Below, piece after piece: positions 30,663 to 39,133 of a DNA stretch of 64,000 bases. Every line of letters starts with the position of its first letter. Position 1 is the stretch's first letter. The notes beneath the pieces were generated by a model that was given only the letters and a program-made list of their open reading frames with translations, was not told the DNA's origin and did not search any database. The DNA comes from Oscillospiraceae bacterium (GTDB lineage Bacteria > Bacillota > Clostridia > Oscillospirales > SIG627), in NCBI GenBank assembly GCA_015065265.1, contig SVQQ01000005.1, positions 30,244 to 94,243 on the forward strand, written 5' to 3'. The translations under genes and the position numbers were made by a program.

Positions 30663-31745
30663 ATGAGTAGAGTTTATAATTTTTCTGCCGGTCCTTCTAT
30701 GCTTCCTTTGGAGGTTTTAGAGACAGCAGCAAGAGAGATGACCGATTATAACGGTAGCGGTATGTCCGTCATGGAAATGAGTCACAGATCCAAGGCTTAC
30801 GAAAGTATCATAAATGAAGCTTTTGCAAATCTTAGACAAGTGCTTAACGTTCCTGAAAATTACAAAATTTTGTTTATGCAGGGAGGAGCGTCTACACAGT
30901 TCGCAGCAGTTCCCTTGAACCTCATGAACAAAAACAAGAAGGCTGATTATATAGTTTCAGGTCAGTTTTCAGGTAAAGCATTCAAAGAAGCACAAAAATA
31001 TGGTGACGTAAAAGAAATTGCTTCATCTAAGGATAAAAACTTTTCATACATACCTAAAATTACAAGAGAAGACATCCGTCCCGATGCTGACTACGTTCAT
31101 ATTTGTTTTAATAACACTATTTACGGAACACATTTTGACTACATTCCCGATACAGGCGATATTCCTCTTGTAGCTGATATGTCGTCTTGTATTCTTTCTG
31201 AGCCTATCGACGTATCTAAATTCGGCGTTATTTATGCCGGAGCACAGAAGAATATGGCTCCTGCAGGAGTAACCGTTGTTATTATCAGAGAAGACCTTTT
31301 AGGAAACGCTCGTCCCGATACACCTGTAATGCTCGATTATAAGGCTATCGCAGACAACGATTCTATGTACAACACACCTCCTTGTTATTCAATCTACGTT
31401 CTTGGACTTGTATGTAAATGGCTCCAGAATCTTGGTGGCGTAAAAGCTATGAACGAGATTAACAAGAGAAAAGCGGCAGTTCTTTACAATTATCTTGATA
31501 ACTCTAAACTTTTCAAACCTACTGCTGAAAAGGAAGTTCGTTCAATAATGAACGTATGTTTCGTTACAGGAAACGAAGAAATGGATGCTGACGTATGTAA
31601 GAAAGCTGCAGGGGCAGGTCTTGTTAGCATTAAAGGTCACCGTTCAGTAGGTGGTATGAGAGCGTCTATATATAATGCAATGCCTGAAGCAGGTGTTGAT
31701 GCTCTTGTTGAATTCTTGAAGAAATACGAAGAGGAACACATATGA
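30663..31745 (+). CDS. serC: phosphoserine aminotransferase
   Basis: YNFSAGPSMLPLEVLE, GGASTQFAAVP, AGAQKNMAPAG. Confidence 0.97.
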   Translation: MSRVYNFSAGPSMLPLEVLETAAREMTDYNGSGMSVMEMSHRSKAYESIINEAFANLRQVLNVPENYKILFMQGGASTQFAAVPLNLMNKNKKADYIVSGQFSGKAFKEAQKYGDVKEIASSKDKNFSYIPKITREDIRPDADYVHICFNNTIYGTHFDYIPDTGDIPLVADMSSCILSEPIDVSKFGVIYAGAQKNMAPAGVTVVIIREDLLGNARPDTPVMLDYKAIADNDSMYNTPPCYSIYVLGLVCKWLQNLGGVKAMNEINKRKAAVLYNYLDNSKLFKPTAEKEVRSIMNVCFVTGNEEMDADVCKKAAGAGLVSIKGHRSVGGMRASIYNAMPEAGVDALVEFLKKYEEEHI

Positions 31746-32884
31746 CTAACATAAAATTACTTAATAAAATTGCTAAATGTGGCACAGACATTTTTGATAA
31801 AAGCAAATATACTGTTGCAGAAGAAGTAAATGACGCAGCAGCTATTATGGTTCGTTCTGCATCTATGCACGAAATGGAATTTGACAAATCTTTACTTGCG
31901 ATAGCTAGAGCTGGTGCAGGTGTTAATAACATTCCTCTCGACAAATGTGCTGAAGAGGGAATAGTTGTATTTAACACACCAGGTGCAAACGCTAACGCGG
32001 TTAAAGAACTTGCAATTCTTGCACTTCTTATGTCTTGCAGAAAAGTTACTGATGCAATAGACTGGGCGAAGACTCTTACAGATAACGAAGATATCGCAAA
32101 GGCGGTAGAAAAAGGAAAGAGTGCTTTCGTAGGCCCTGAAATCTACGGCAAAACACTTGGTATCATCGGTCTTGGCGCAATTGGCGCAATGGTCGCAAAT
32201 GCAGCAATATCTCTTGGAATGAACGTTATAGGCTATGACCCTTATTTGTCAGTAAAAGCAGCTCTTTCGCTTAATCCTAACACTAAAACCACTACCGATT
32301 TAAACGAAGTGTTTGCAAATGCTGATTTCATTTCACTTCACGTGCCTTCAACTCCTTCTACAAAGGGTATGATAAATTCAGACGCAATACTTAAAATGAA
32401 GGATGGCGTTAGAATTATTAACCTTGCCCGTGCAGACCTAGTTGACTCAGAATCTATGAAGTCGGCTCTTGACAATGGTAAGGTTGCAACTTATGTCACC
32501 GATTTTCCTAACAATTCTCTTTGCGTTTATAAAAACGTCATTGCAATTCCTCATTTGGGAGCATCTACTCCCGAATCAGAAGACAATTGTGCAATAATGG
32601 CTGCAAAAGAATTGGTTGAATTCATCGAAAACGGAAACGTAATTAACTCTGTAAATTATCCTAACGTTTCAGTTCCCATGTCAGCAAACCCCAGAATAAC
32701 TGTTCTTTACAAAGCAAATGATGATGCAATTGCTAATATCTCTTCAATCGCTTCACCTGTTTCGATTGCTTCCGCAGTTAGAGGAAATTACGGATATGCT
32801 ATATTAGACGTTAAAGATGGAGCAGTTGCAAATAAGATTGATAATCTTGAGTTTGTAATCAGAACAAGAGTTATTAACGGATAA
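31742..32884 (+). CDS. serA: D-3-phosphoglycerate dehydrogenase-like protein with C-terminal ACT-like region
   Basis: ARAGAGVNNIPLDKCAEEGIVVFNTPGANANAVKEL, GLGAIGAMVANAA, 4-bp overlap with serC. Confidence 0.93.
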   Translation: MTNIKLLNKIAKCGTDIFDKSKYTVAEEVNDAAAIMVRSASMHEMEFDKSLLAIARAGAGVNNIPLDKCAEEGIVVFNTPGANANAVKELAILALLMSCRKVTDAIDWAKTLTDNEDIAKAVEKGKSAFVGPEIYGKTLGIIGLGAIGAMVANAAISLGMNVIGYDPYLSVKAALSLNPNTKTTTDLNEVFANADFISLHVPSTPSTKGMINSDAILKMKDGVRIINLARADLVDSESMKSALDNGKVATYVTDFPNNSLCVYKNVIAIPHLGASTPESEDNCAIMAAKELVEFIENGNVINSVNYPNVSVPMSANPRITVLYKANDDAIANISSIASPVSIASAVRGNYGYAILDVKDGAVANKIDNLEFVIRTRVING

Positions 32885-32895
32885 GTTCTTATCTA

Positions 32896-32924
32896 TTGAC
32901 AAAAGACGTTTTTGATAGTAAAAT
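32896..32924 (+). promoter_or_regulatory. putative promoter of hlyIII-family gene
   Basis: TTGACA-N17-TAAAAT. Confidence 0.65.
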
Positions 32925-32953
32925 ATCATTACACAAGCAAATGTTATAAAAAC

Positions 32954-32990
32954 AAAAGAGACACCTGCTTTGTTGGTGTCTCTTTTAATT
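32954..32990 (+). terminator. intrinsic terminator/attenuator-like hairpin between promoter and CDS
   Basis: AAAAGAGACACC-tgctttgtt-GGTGTCTCTTTT, perfect 12-bp stem. Confidence 0.85.
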
Positions 32991-33009
32991 TGTCTGAAAG
33001 GAGAATATA

Positions 33010-33687
33010 ATGAGAAGAACAAAACTTGCAGACAGAAAACTTCCGGATTATACCAGAGGGGAAGAAATCTTTAATTTTGTATCTCACACAGTTGGCGGAG
33101 CCTTTGCGATTATAGCGTTGATTTTGTGTATCGGTGTTGCCGCATATCACGGAAACGTTTGGGGAATTGTCAGCGGTTCTATATATGGCGTAACAATGAT
33201 TCTTTTATATTGTATGTCCAGCATATATCACGGACTAATACCTGTTATGGCAAAAAAAGTATTTCAAGTATTAGACCATTGTACGATTTATTTGCTTATT
33301 GCAGGTACTTATACTCCTATTACTTTGGTTGCGTTCAGAAGCACGAATCCTGTTTTAGGATGGTCTGTTTTTGGTATCATTTGGTTCTTTGCTATTTTAG
33401 GAATAACCCTTACCGCGATTGACTGGAAAAAATATAATGTGTTTTCTATGATTTGCTATCTTGGTATGGGGTGGTGTGCAATTTTTCTTATTAAAGACCT
33501 GATTAAAATTGTAGGTACTTTTGGAACTGTGTTTTTGCTTCTTGGTGGAATTCTTTACACAATAGGTGCCATCCTTTATGCATTCGGTCATAAAGTGCGA
33601 TATTTTCACTCTGTTTTCCATTTGTTTGTAATAGCAGGAAGTGTTATGCACTTTATTATGATTCTGGTTTGTATTATGCCTATGTAA
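33010..33687 (+). CDS. hemolysin III / PAQR family membrane protein
   Basis: YTRGEEIFNFVSHTVGGAFAIIAL, SSIYHG, LDHCTIYLLIAGTYTPI, HSVFHLFVIAGSVMHF. Confidence 0.95.
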   Translation: MRRTKLADRKLPDYTRGEEIFNFVSHTVGGAFAIIALILCIGVAAYHGNVWGIVSGSIYGVTMILLYCMSSIYHGLIPVMAKKVFQVLDHCTIYLLIAGTYTPITLVAFRSTNPVLGWSVFGIIWFFAILGITLTAIDWKKYNVFSMICYLGMGWCAIFLIKDLIKIVGTFGTVFLLLGGILYTIGAILYAFGHKVRYFHSVFHLFVIAGSVMHFIMILVCIMPM

Positions 33688-33691
33688 CATC

Positions 33692-33724
33692 AAAAAAACG
33701 CTTTGCGATTGCAAAGCGTTTTAT
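33692..33724 (+). terminator. intrinsic terminator
   Basis: AAAAAACGCTTTGCGATTGCAAAGCGTTTT. Confidence 0.8.
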
Positions 33725-33734
33725 CTTAAATACA

Positions 33735-33764
33735 AAAGACAGGGAAGACCCTGTCTTTTTAATT
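33735..33764 (-). terminator. intrinsic terminator of the hup-divIC operon
   Basis: AAAAGACAGGG-AAGA-CCCTGTCTTTTT. Confidence 0.8.
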
Positions 33765-34079
33765 TGGTTGACTGGTTGCGAAAATTATCACGTCACTATC
33801 CCTTAAATCAAGCTTTTCGTTTGCTATCTTTTTAATTGTTTCTTCGTCAAGTTCTTCTACGCTATTTGGAAGAGAATCAATTTCTGCCTTTATTTTTTCA
33901 ATACTCAACTGTCTTTGTTGAAATTCAGACTCTGCAACTTTTAATTCGGCTTTCATATCATTGATTTGAATATTCATCTTAATAATAGCAACAAAAAAGA
34001 AGATAATAACAAAAAACATTGTAAATTTAAACCAAAAGTTCAATTTTTTCTTTGAACTTTTTTCTGTTGTATTTTTCAT
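33759..34079 (-). CDS. divIC: septum formation initiator (DivIC/FtsB family)
   Basis: Single TM followed by coiled coil; located after yabPQ; ATG at 34079 after GGAGA. Confidence 0.8.
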   Translation of the reverse strand: MKNTTEKSSKKKLNFWFKFTMFFVIIFFFVAIIKMNIQINDMKAELKVAESEFQQRQLSIEKIKAEIDSLPNSVEELDEETIKKIANEKLDLRDSDVIIFATSQPN

Positions 34080-34545
34080 ATTTCTCCTTTCTTTCAAATC
34101 CCGAATATGCATCCTTGATTATTCTGTTGACGTACCTTTTTATATACAATTTCTTTAATTTAATTTTAACAAATTTTATAAAAATGTCAATAGTATTCTT
34201 GATTTTTGTTAGAATATAGTTATTTATAAAAAAGAAAGCATTTAAAATCACAGTTAAGAGTTTTTTTGTGATTTTCCCCACCGTTTTTCTATAAACGGAG
34301 AAAGAAATTAGAGTGGCAAGAACTGAATAACTTCTGTATATTCCACCATTTTTATCAAACGTGATTAAAAGCATCATAAAGCCCCACAAAAGTACAAAGA
34401 CAAAATCTAATAAAAAAGGCGGTGTTTTTTTTCTTAATAACAATGTTGGTAATATGACACAGATATCATACACTAAACCAATAAACAGCCCTGAAATTAA
34501 CGAATATAGAAGAAATCCGTATTGATTTGTTATAAAAATTTGCAT
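34027..34545 (-). CDS. yabQ: spore cortex biosynthesis protein YabQ
   Basis: N-terminal QYGFLLYSLISGLFIGLVYDI multi-TM; operon context. Confidence 0.85.
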   Translation of the reverse strand: MQIFITNQYGFLLYSLISGLFIGLVYDICVILPTLLLRKKTPPFLLDFVFVLLWGFMMLLITFDKNGGIYRSYSVLATLISFSVYRKTVGKITKKLLTVILNAFFFINNYILTKIKNTIDIFIKFVKIKLKKLYIKRYVNRIIKDAYSGFERKEKYEKYNRKKFKEKIELLV

Positions 34546-34814
34546 TATTTAAAAAGAGATGTAAAAAATGATTTGGTGGATTTTTGTTTTCCGTCATTAT
34601 AAGAAAGGGAATACAAGTAACCGCAAATTTCAGCGGTTTTATTCTCTACGTCTATTTTTTTAATATTAAAGTCCTTTCCTAAAATTACAAGTTCGCATTC
34701 TCCCATATCAAAAATTATTCTCTCACCATCATAACTTAAAACGTCGCTTACTCCCTTAATTTCCATTTTAGTTCTATTTTCTATTGCTATATAACTTTGT
34801 TCTATTGTGTTCAT
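34545..34814 (-). CDS. yabP: sporulation protein YabP
   Basis: ENRTKMEIKGVSDVLSYDGERIIFDMGECELVILGKDFNIKKIDVE; likely start ATG at 34814 downstream of GGGAGG. Confidence 0.9.
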   Translation of the reverse strand: MNTIEQSYIAIENRTKMEIKGVSDVLSYDGERIIFDMGECELVILGKDFNIKKIDVENKTAEICGYLYSLSYNDGKQKSTKSFFTSLFK

Positions 34815-34820
34815 AAAAAA

Positions 34821-34852
34821 ACCTCCCATTGATATTAAATCATATGGGAGGT
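34821..34852 (-). promoter_or_regulatory. terminator-like hairpin overlapping the yabP Shine-Dalgarno
   Basis: ACCTCCCAT (9 bp) / ATGGGAGGT, followed on the minus strand by TTTTTTT then ATG. Confidence 0.8.
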
Positions 34853-34866
34853 CGGGTTAAAATATT

Positions 34867-35112
34867 CTAATCATCGATAACTTCATACATAGAAGAAGCA
34901 TCACTTTTGTGGATCGACTCTAAAATTGATTTTACCTTCACTTTTAAAGTTCGTTCACCAAATGAAATCTGAATGATATCGTCAATTTTAACTGTGTATG
35001 ATGCCTTAGCAATTTTTCCGTTTACCATTAAACGTGACGTATCACATGCCTCGTTTGCAACGGTACGTCTTTTGATAAGGCGAGAAACCTTTAAAAATTT
35101 GTCAAGTCGCAC
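34867..35112 (-). CDS. rqcP: S4-domain RNA-binding protein RqcP/YabO (Hsp15-like)
   Basis: MRLDKFLKVSRLIKRRTVANEACDTSRLMVNGKIAKASYTVKIDDII. Confidence 0.95.
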   Translation of the reverse strand: MRLDKFLKVSRLIKRRTVANEACDTSRLMVNGKIAKASYTVKIDDIIQISFGERTLKVKVKSILESIHKSDASSMYEVIDD

Positions 35113-35117
35113 AATAA

Positions 35118-35393
35118 TTATTTGTTGAGCGCGTCTTTAAGAGCTTTACTAGCAGAGAAAACGGGTTTCTTTGATGCAGCGAAGTGCATTTTATCTCCTG
35201 TAAATGGATTAACGCCGTCATGAGCTGCTCTTTCTTTAACGTCGAAAGAACCAAAGCCTGTGAGCTGAACTTTTTCGCCATCAGCAAGTGTGTCTGTGAT
35301 TACATCAACAAGGCTGTTGATAGCAATTTCTGCATCCTTTTTCTTAATATTTGCTTTAGCTGCAACCGCTTCGATAAGTTGTGTTTTGTTCAT
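35118..35393 (-). CDS. hup: HU family DNA-binding protein
   Basis: MNKTQLIEAVAAKA...VQLTGFGSFDVKERAAHDGVNPFTGDKM. Confidence 0.97.
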   Translation of the reverse strand: MNKTQLIEAVAAKANIKKKDAEIAINSLVDVITDTLADGEKVQLTGFGSFDVKERAAHDGVNPFTGDKMHFAASKKPVFSASKALKDALNK

Positions 35394-35558
35394 TTTTTTG
35401 TACCCTTTCTTTTTATTATTGGATAATAAATTATAACACCGAAAATATCACTTTTCAAGTGTTTTTTCACAAATTTTTTCTTAATTTTGGAATAAAATGT
35501 AGCAAAAGTGCCAAAATGCACAAATTGGTATATGTTAATTTTTGCAATTTTCCAAATG

Positions 35559-37193
35559 TTATTTCATAATTTTAACTTTAACTAATAAATTTTCAATTTT
35601 TTTACCTTTTGGTAACATTCTGATGTCGTCTTTTGAGACACCTTTTACAACAAATAAAAGCGCAAAATACAGTATTATAGCTATTAAAATTAACACAATT
35701 ACAAGGAGTTTTTCACTATAATTTGATTTAAGAAGATTGAACGTTATATTGCATAATCCAATGCTTACAATTGCAGAAAAAAGCGGTTTCGCAACTGTGG
35801 TGAAAATTTTAGGTAAGCACGGTGTGTATCTTAAAAGAAAATAGAAGTTCAAAATCATTATTATCATGTATGCGACAACAGTTGCTATCGGCGCACCGTA
35901 TAGAGCGATCTTATTGTTGCCAATAAGTACGTAATTTAGAATTACTTTCAGTAAAATACCAATAGTTGTCGATATGATGGTCTTTTTTTCCTGCCCGTAG
36001 GCTTGTAAAAGTGCGTTTGACACAGACACCATTGAAACAAAGAACACCGATATTGCCAACACAGATAACATGTTTGCCGCAATATCAGTTGCGAGAAGAT
36101 CTTTCCCTCTCACCGTCACATATTCATTGCTGTTATACAAGAGTGAAACAATAGGACTTGAAAAAGCGATTAGACCTATAGAGCAGGGGATAGAAATCAT
36201 AGAGGCTATTCTGAGAATTGATGATATTACTTTGTTTGCTTCGTCGGATTTATTTGAAACAAACATACCTGTTACAGTGGGAAGGACACTGACTGCAAAA
36301 GGATATATTAAATTCGGCGCAAGATTGTTTATGGGCACCGACATTGAGGTGTAAGCCCCCATTATTTTTTGTGCTTGTAGCGTATCAATTCCGCTTTTAA
36401 CAAGTCTTCTTACCATTAGTGTGGTGTCGATTGTATTTGTTAAACTTAAAATTGTAGCACTGAGTGTGATTGGAATTGCTATTATTACCAGTTCTTTTAG
36501 AAGCTTTGACGAAGGTGTTGTTGGGGTATTTAATTGAGAAATCGAATAACTTTCCTTTTTGTCGCAAATCTTTTTATAGAAATACAAAAATATAGTACTT
36601 CCTATTGAGCCTGTCGTTATTCCGAGAAGAGTAAGCGCTGAGACTGTATAAGAGGGAAGATTTGCTTTCACAGCGAAGTAAGCGACTATCAGCCCTATAA
36701 ATAGTTTACCAACGGCACCTATAATCTGTGAAATTGCCGTGGGAGTCATATTGTTAAGCCCTTGGAAATACCCTCTATAAGCCGACGTAATGCACATAAA
36801 GAATAAAGTTATGCTAATTGAGATAATTGAGTAATGAAGCCCGTCGAGGTGAACGTATCTTGAATAGTTTTTTGAAAACAAAAGCATCAGCAGAGAGCCT
36901 ACAAAACCTAAAATAAAAAAGAGTATGTAAGCAACTTTAAAAATCTTCGCAGTTTCCTTTTTATTGTTTCTAGCCTCCGCTGACGAAATCAATTTTGACA
37001 AAGCAACGGGAATTCCAGCGGTGGAAATCATATAAAAGATTACGTAAAATCCGTATGCGGTATTAAAGTACGCCATTGAAGTGACGCCAATAATATTTGT
37101 AAGGGGAATCTTGAATATTGCTCCAAAAATTTTAACTATCATGGAAGCCAATACAAGAATCAACGCTCCTTGCAAAAAGTTTTGCTTTTTCAA
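35559..37193 (-). CDS. spoVB: SpoVB-like / polysaccharide biosynthesis MOP-superfamily flippase
   Basis: ~12-14 TM ORF, N-terminal FLQGALILVLASMIVKIFGAIFKIPLTNIIG. Confidence 0.88.
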   Translation of the reverse strand: MKKQNFLQGALILVLASMIVKIFGAIFKIPLTNIIGVTSMAYFNTAYGFYVIFYMISTAGIPVALSKLISSAEARNNKKETAKIFKVAYILFFILGFVGSLLMLLFSKNYSRYVHLDGLHYSIISISITLFFMCITSAYRGYFQGLNNMTPTAISQIIGAVGKLFIGLIVAYFAVKANLPSYTVSALTLLGITTGSIGSTIFLYFYKKICDKKESYSISQLNTPTTPSSKLLKELVIIAIPITLSATILSLTNTIDTTLMVRRLVKSGIDTLQAQKIMGAYTSMSVPINNLAPNLIYPFAVSVLPTVTGMFVSNKSDEANKVISSILRIASMISIPCSIGLIAFSSPIVSLLYNSNEYVTVRGKDLLATDIAANMLSVLAISVFFVSMVSVSNALLQAYGQEKKTIISTTIGILLKVILNYVLIGNNKIALYGAPIATVVAYMIIMILNFYFLLRYTPCLPKIFTTVAKPLFSAIVSIGLCNITFNLLKSNYSEKLLVIVLILIAIILYFALLFVVKGVSKDDIRMLPKGKKIENLLVKVKIMK

Positions 37194-37204
37194 TAAACCT
37201 CACC

Positions 37205-38641
37205 TCATTTCCGGTTTAAGATTTCCTGCATCCGATAAATATTGTTTTGATACTTTAAAGGGTCATTTAGATATTCAGTTGGATATTTATAATTTGCAAA
37301 GTGATGAATTTTTCCTCTAGGATTTGAGGGTAAAAGTCTGGAAGTCGCACCTGCACCTATGCCGAAAATATGTTCAATTTCGTTCATCATGGCAATGTTG
37401 TAATGAGATTCATGACCTTCAGTACAATAACCTATATTTTCGTGATTTCCAACAGAATACTTTTGCTTATATAAATAATATGGACTGTAACTATTTAATA
37501 TACACGAAGAAAACGAGTATTTTATAAAATCATCAATGTTTTTAAGAGAGTTATTCTCGGTTTTGTTTTTGATGTCAGCGGATTTTTTTATGCAAAGCGT
37601 ATGAACAGTTATGTTTTCTGGCTTGAGCGACAGCACAGAATCTAAAGTGCTTTTAAACGAGTTAAAGTTTTCACCGTCAAGCCCAGCAATAATGTCTGTG
37701 TTTACCGTATGAAAATTTGCTTTTTTTACAAGTTCAAACGCTTTGTAAAAATCGTCGGCACTATGTTTTCTGCCTATCCTTTTTAAGACTTCATCGTTAG
37801 TGCTTTGACAATTGACACAGGTTCGTGTAACTCCAAAAAGTTTCATAACGGAGAGCTTTTCTTCTGTTATTGTGTCAGGTCGTCCAGCCTCTAAGGTGAA
37901 TTCTTCTAAAGTTTTGGTATTTACATTAGTGACTACCGACTTTAAAAGACTTTCGAGTAAATCACTGGACAAAATCGTAGGAGTGCCTCCGCCTATATAA
38001 AGAGACTTTATCTTCATGTTGTTTTTGTAAATAAAGTCCAACGTAAGTTTAAGCTCCTTTATAAGTTCTTTAACGTATGCAGGAAGCATGGTTAATTGAT
38101 TTGGAGAAGATGAAGAAATAAATGAACAGTAGTTACATCTCGTGGGGCAAAAGGGAATTGAAATATAAATAGAACAGTCGTTTTCATTGTGAACTTCTTT
38201 AGCTTTTTTGTCGTACTTAGCCGCACTTAAAAGGACAGAGATCTTTTCCTCGCTCACTAAATAATTGTTCCTTAAGCGAAATATTGCGTCGTGAGTTCCG
38301 TAGTCTGAAATTAAATCTGTCGCAATTTTAAAAGGTCTTACCCCTGTTAATACACCGTAAGGAGGAGCATCTATGCCTTTGCTTTTTGCAAAGTCGATAA
38401 TGGCTTTACCGATTGCTGAGGTAGTGGCAAGACGGGGCGTTCTATAGTCTGAAATCTTTTCCTCTTTTGATATTTTTTCTCCGTCTAAATCAACAGTTAC
38501 TTTTACACTTTTTCCGATAGTAACAACCTTTGTTACACATTTAATATTTTTTCTTTCTGAAAAACAAAATTCGGGAAAAAGTTCAGAAATAATGGTTTTT
38601 GTGTATAAATCCGTAGATTCGTTACCTGAACAAAAAATCAT
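37205..38641 (-). CDS. hemZ: coproporphyrinogen dehydrogenase-like radical SAM protein HemZ
   Basis: YISIPFCPTRCNYCSF (CxxxCxxC), SLYIGGGTPTIL, family-specific N-terminus. Confidence 0.93.
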   Translation of the reverse strand: MIFCSGNESTDLYTKTIISELFPEFCFSERKNIKCVTKVVTIGKSVKVTVDLDGEKISKEEKISDYRTPRLATTSAIGKAIIDFAKSKGIDAPPYGVLTGVRPFKIATDLISDYGTHDAIFRLRNNYLVSEEKISVLLSAAKYDKKAKEVHNENDCSIYISIPFCPTRCNYCSFISSSSPNQLTMLPAYVKELIKELKLTLDFIYKNNMKIKSLYIGGGTPTILSSDLLESLLKSVVTNVNTKTLEEFTLEAGRPDTITEEKLSVMKLFGVTRTCVNCQSTNDEVLKRIGRKHSADDFYKAFELVKKANFHTVNTDIIAGLDGENFNSFKSTLDSVLSLKPENITVHTLCIKKSADIKNKTENNSLKNIDDFIKYSFSSCILNSYSPYYLYKQKYSVGNHENIGYCTEGHESHYNIAMMNEIEHIFGIGAGATSRLLPSNPRGKIHHFANYKYPTEYLNDPLKYQNNIYRMQEILNRK

Positions 38642-39123
38642 TTGAGCTCGTCACTTTCGATTACGAATGTCACGGGTCCTACGTTGGTAAACTTAATTTT
38701 CATATCTGCACCGAATTTTCCGTTAACGACGTAATTGTTGCTTGTTCCATTATATTTTTGACATTCTTCGTTAAGGACTTTTGAAAAGTGCTCATACAAG
38801 GGCTCAGCAACTTCGGGACGCGCTGCAGCAAACATATTAGGACGTCTTCCGTGACTACAGTCACCGCATAGAGTAAATTGTGAAACAACCATAAACTTTC
38901 CGTTTATTGCCTCATCTGTGCAAGATAAATTCATTTTACCGTCAGCATCTGCAAATATTCTGAGTGTAGCAATTTTACGAGCGAGTTTTTCTGCGTCTGC
39001 TTCATTGTCATCTGTGTCAACGCCAAGTAATACAAAAAGACCTTTGTCTATCTCGGAAAAGGGGAGTGTGCTATCGTCAATTGTGAGTACGCAATCTTCC
39101 ACCAGTTGAATTACTGCTTTCAT
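38638..39123 (-). CDS. dtd: D-aminoacyl-tRNA deacylase
   Basis: FMVVSQFTLCGDCSHGRRPNMFAAARPEVAEPLYE; overlaps hemZ by 4 bp. Confidence 0.96.
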   Translation of the reverse strand: MKAVIQLVEDCVLTIDDSTLPFSEIDKGLFVLLGVDTDDNEADAEKLARKIATLRIFADADGKMNLSCTDEAINGKFMVVSQFTLCGDCSHGRRPNMFAAARPEVAEPLYEHFSKVLNEECQKYNGTSNNYVVNGKFGADMKIKFTNVGPVTFVIESDELK

Positions 39124-39133
39124 AATTTCACCT

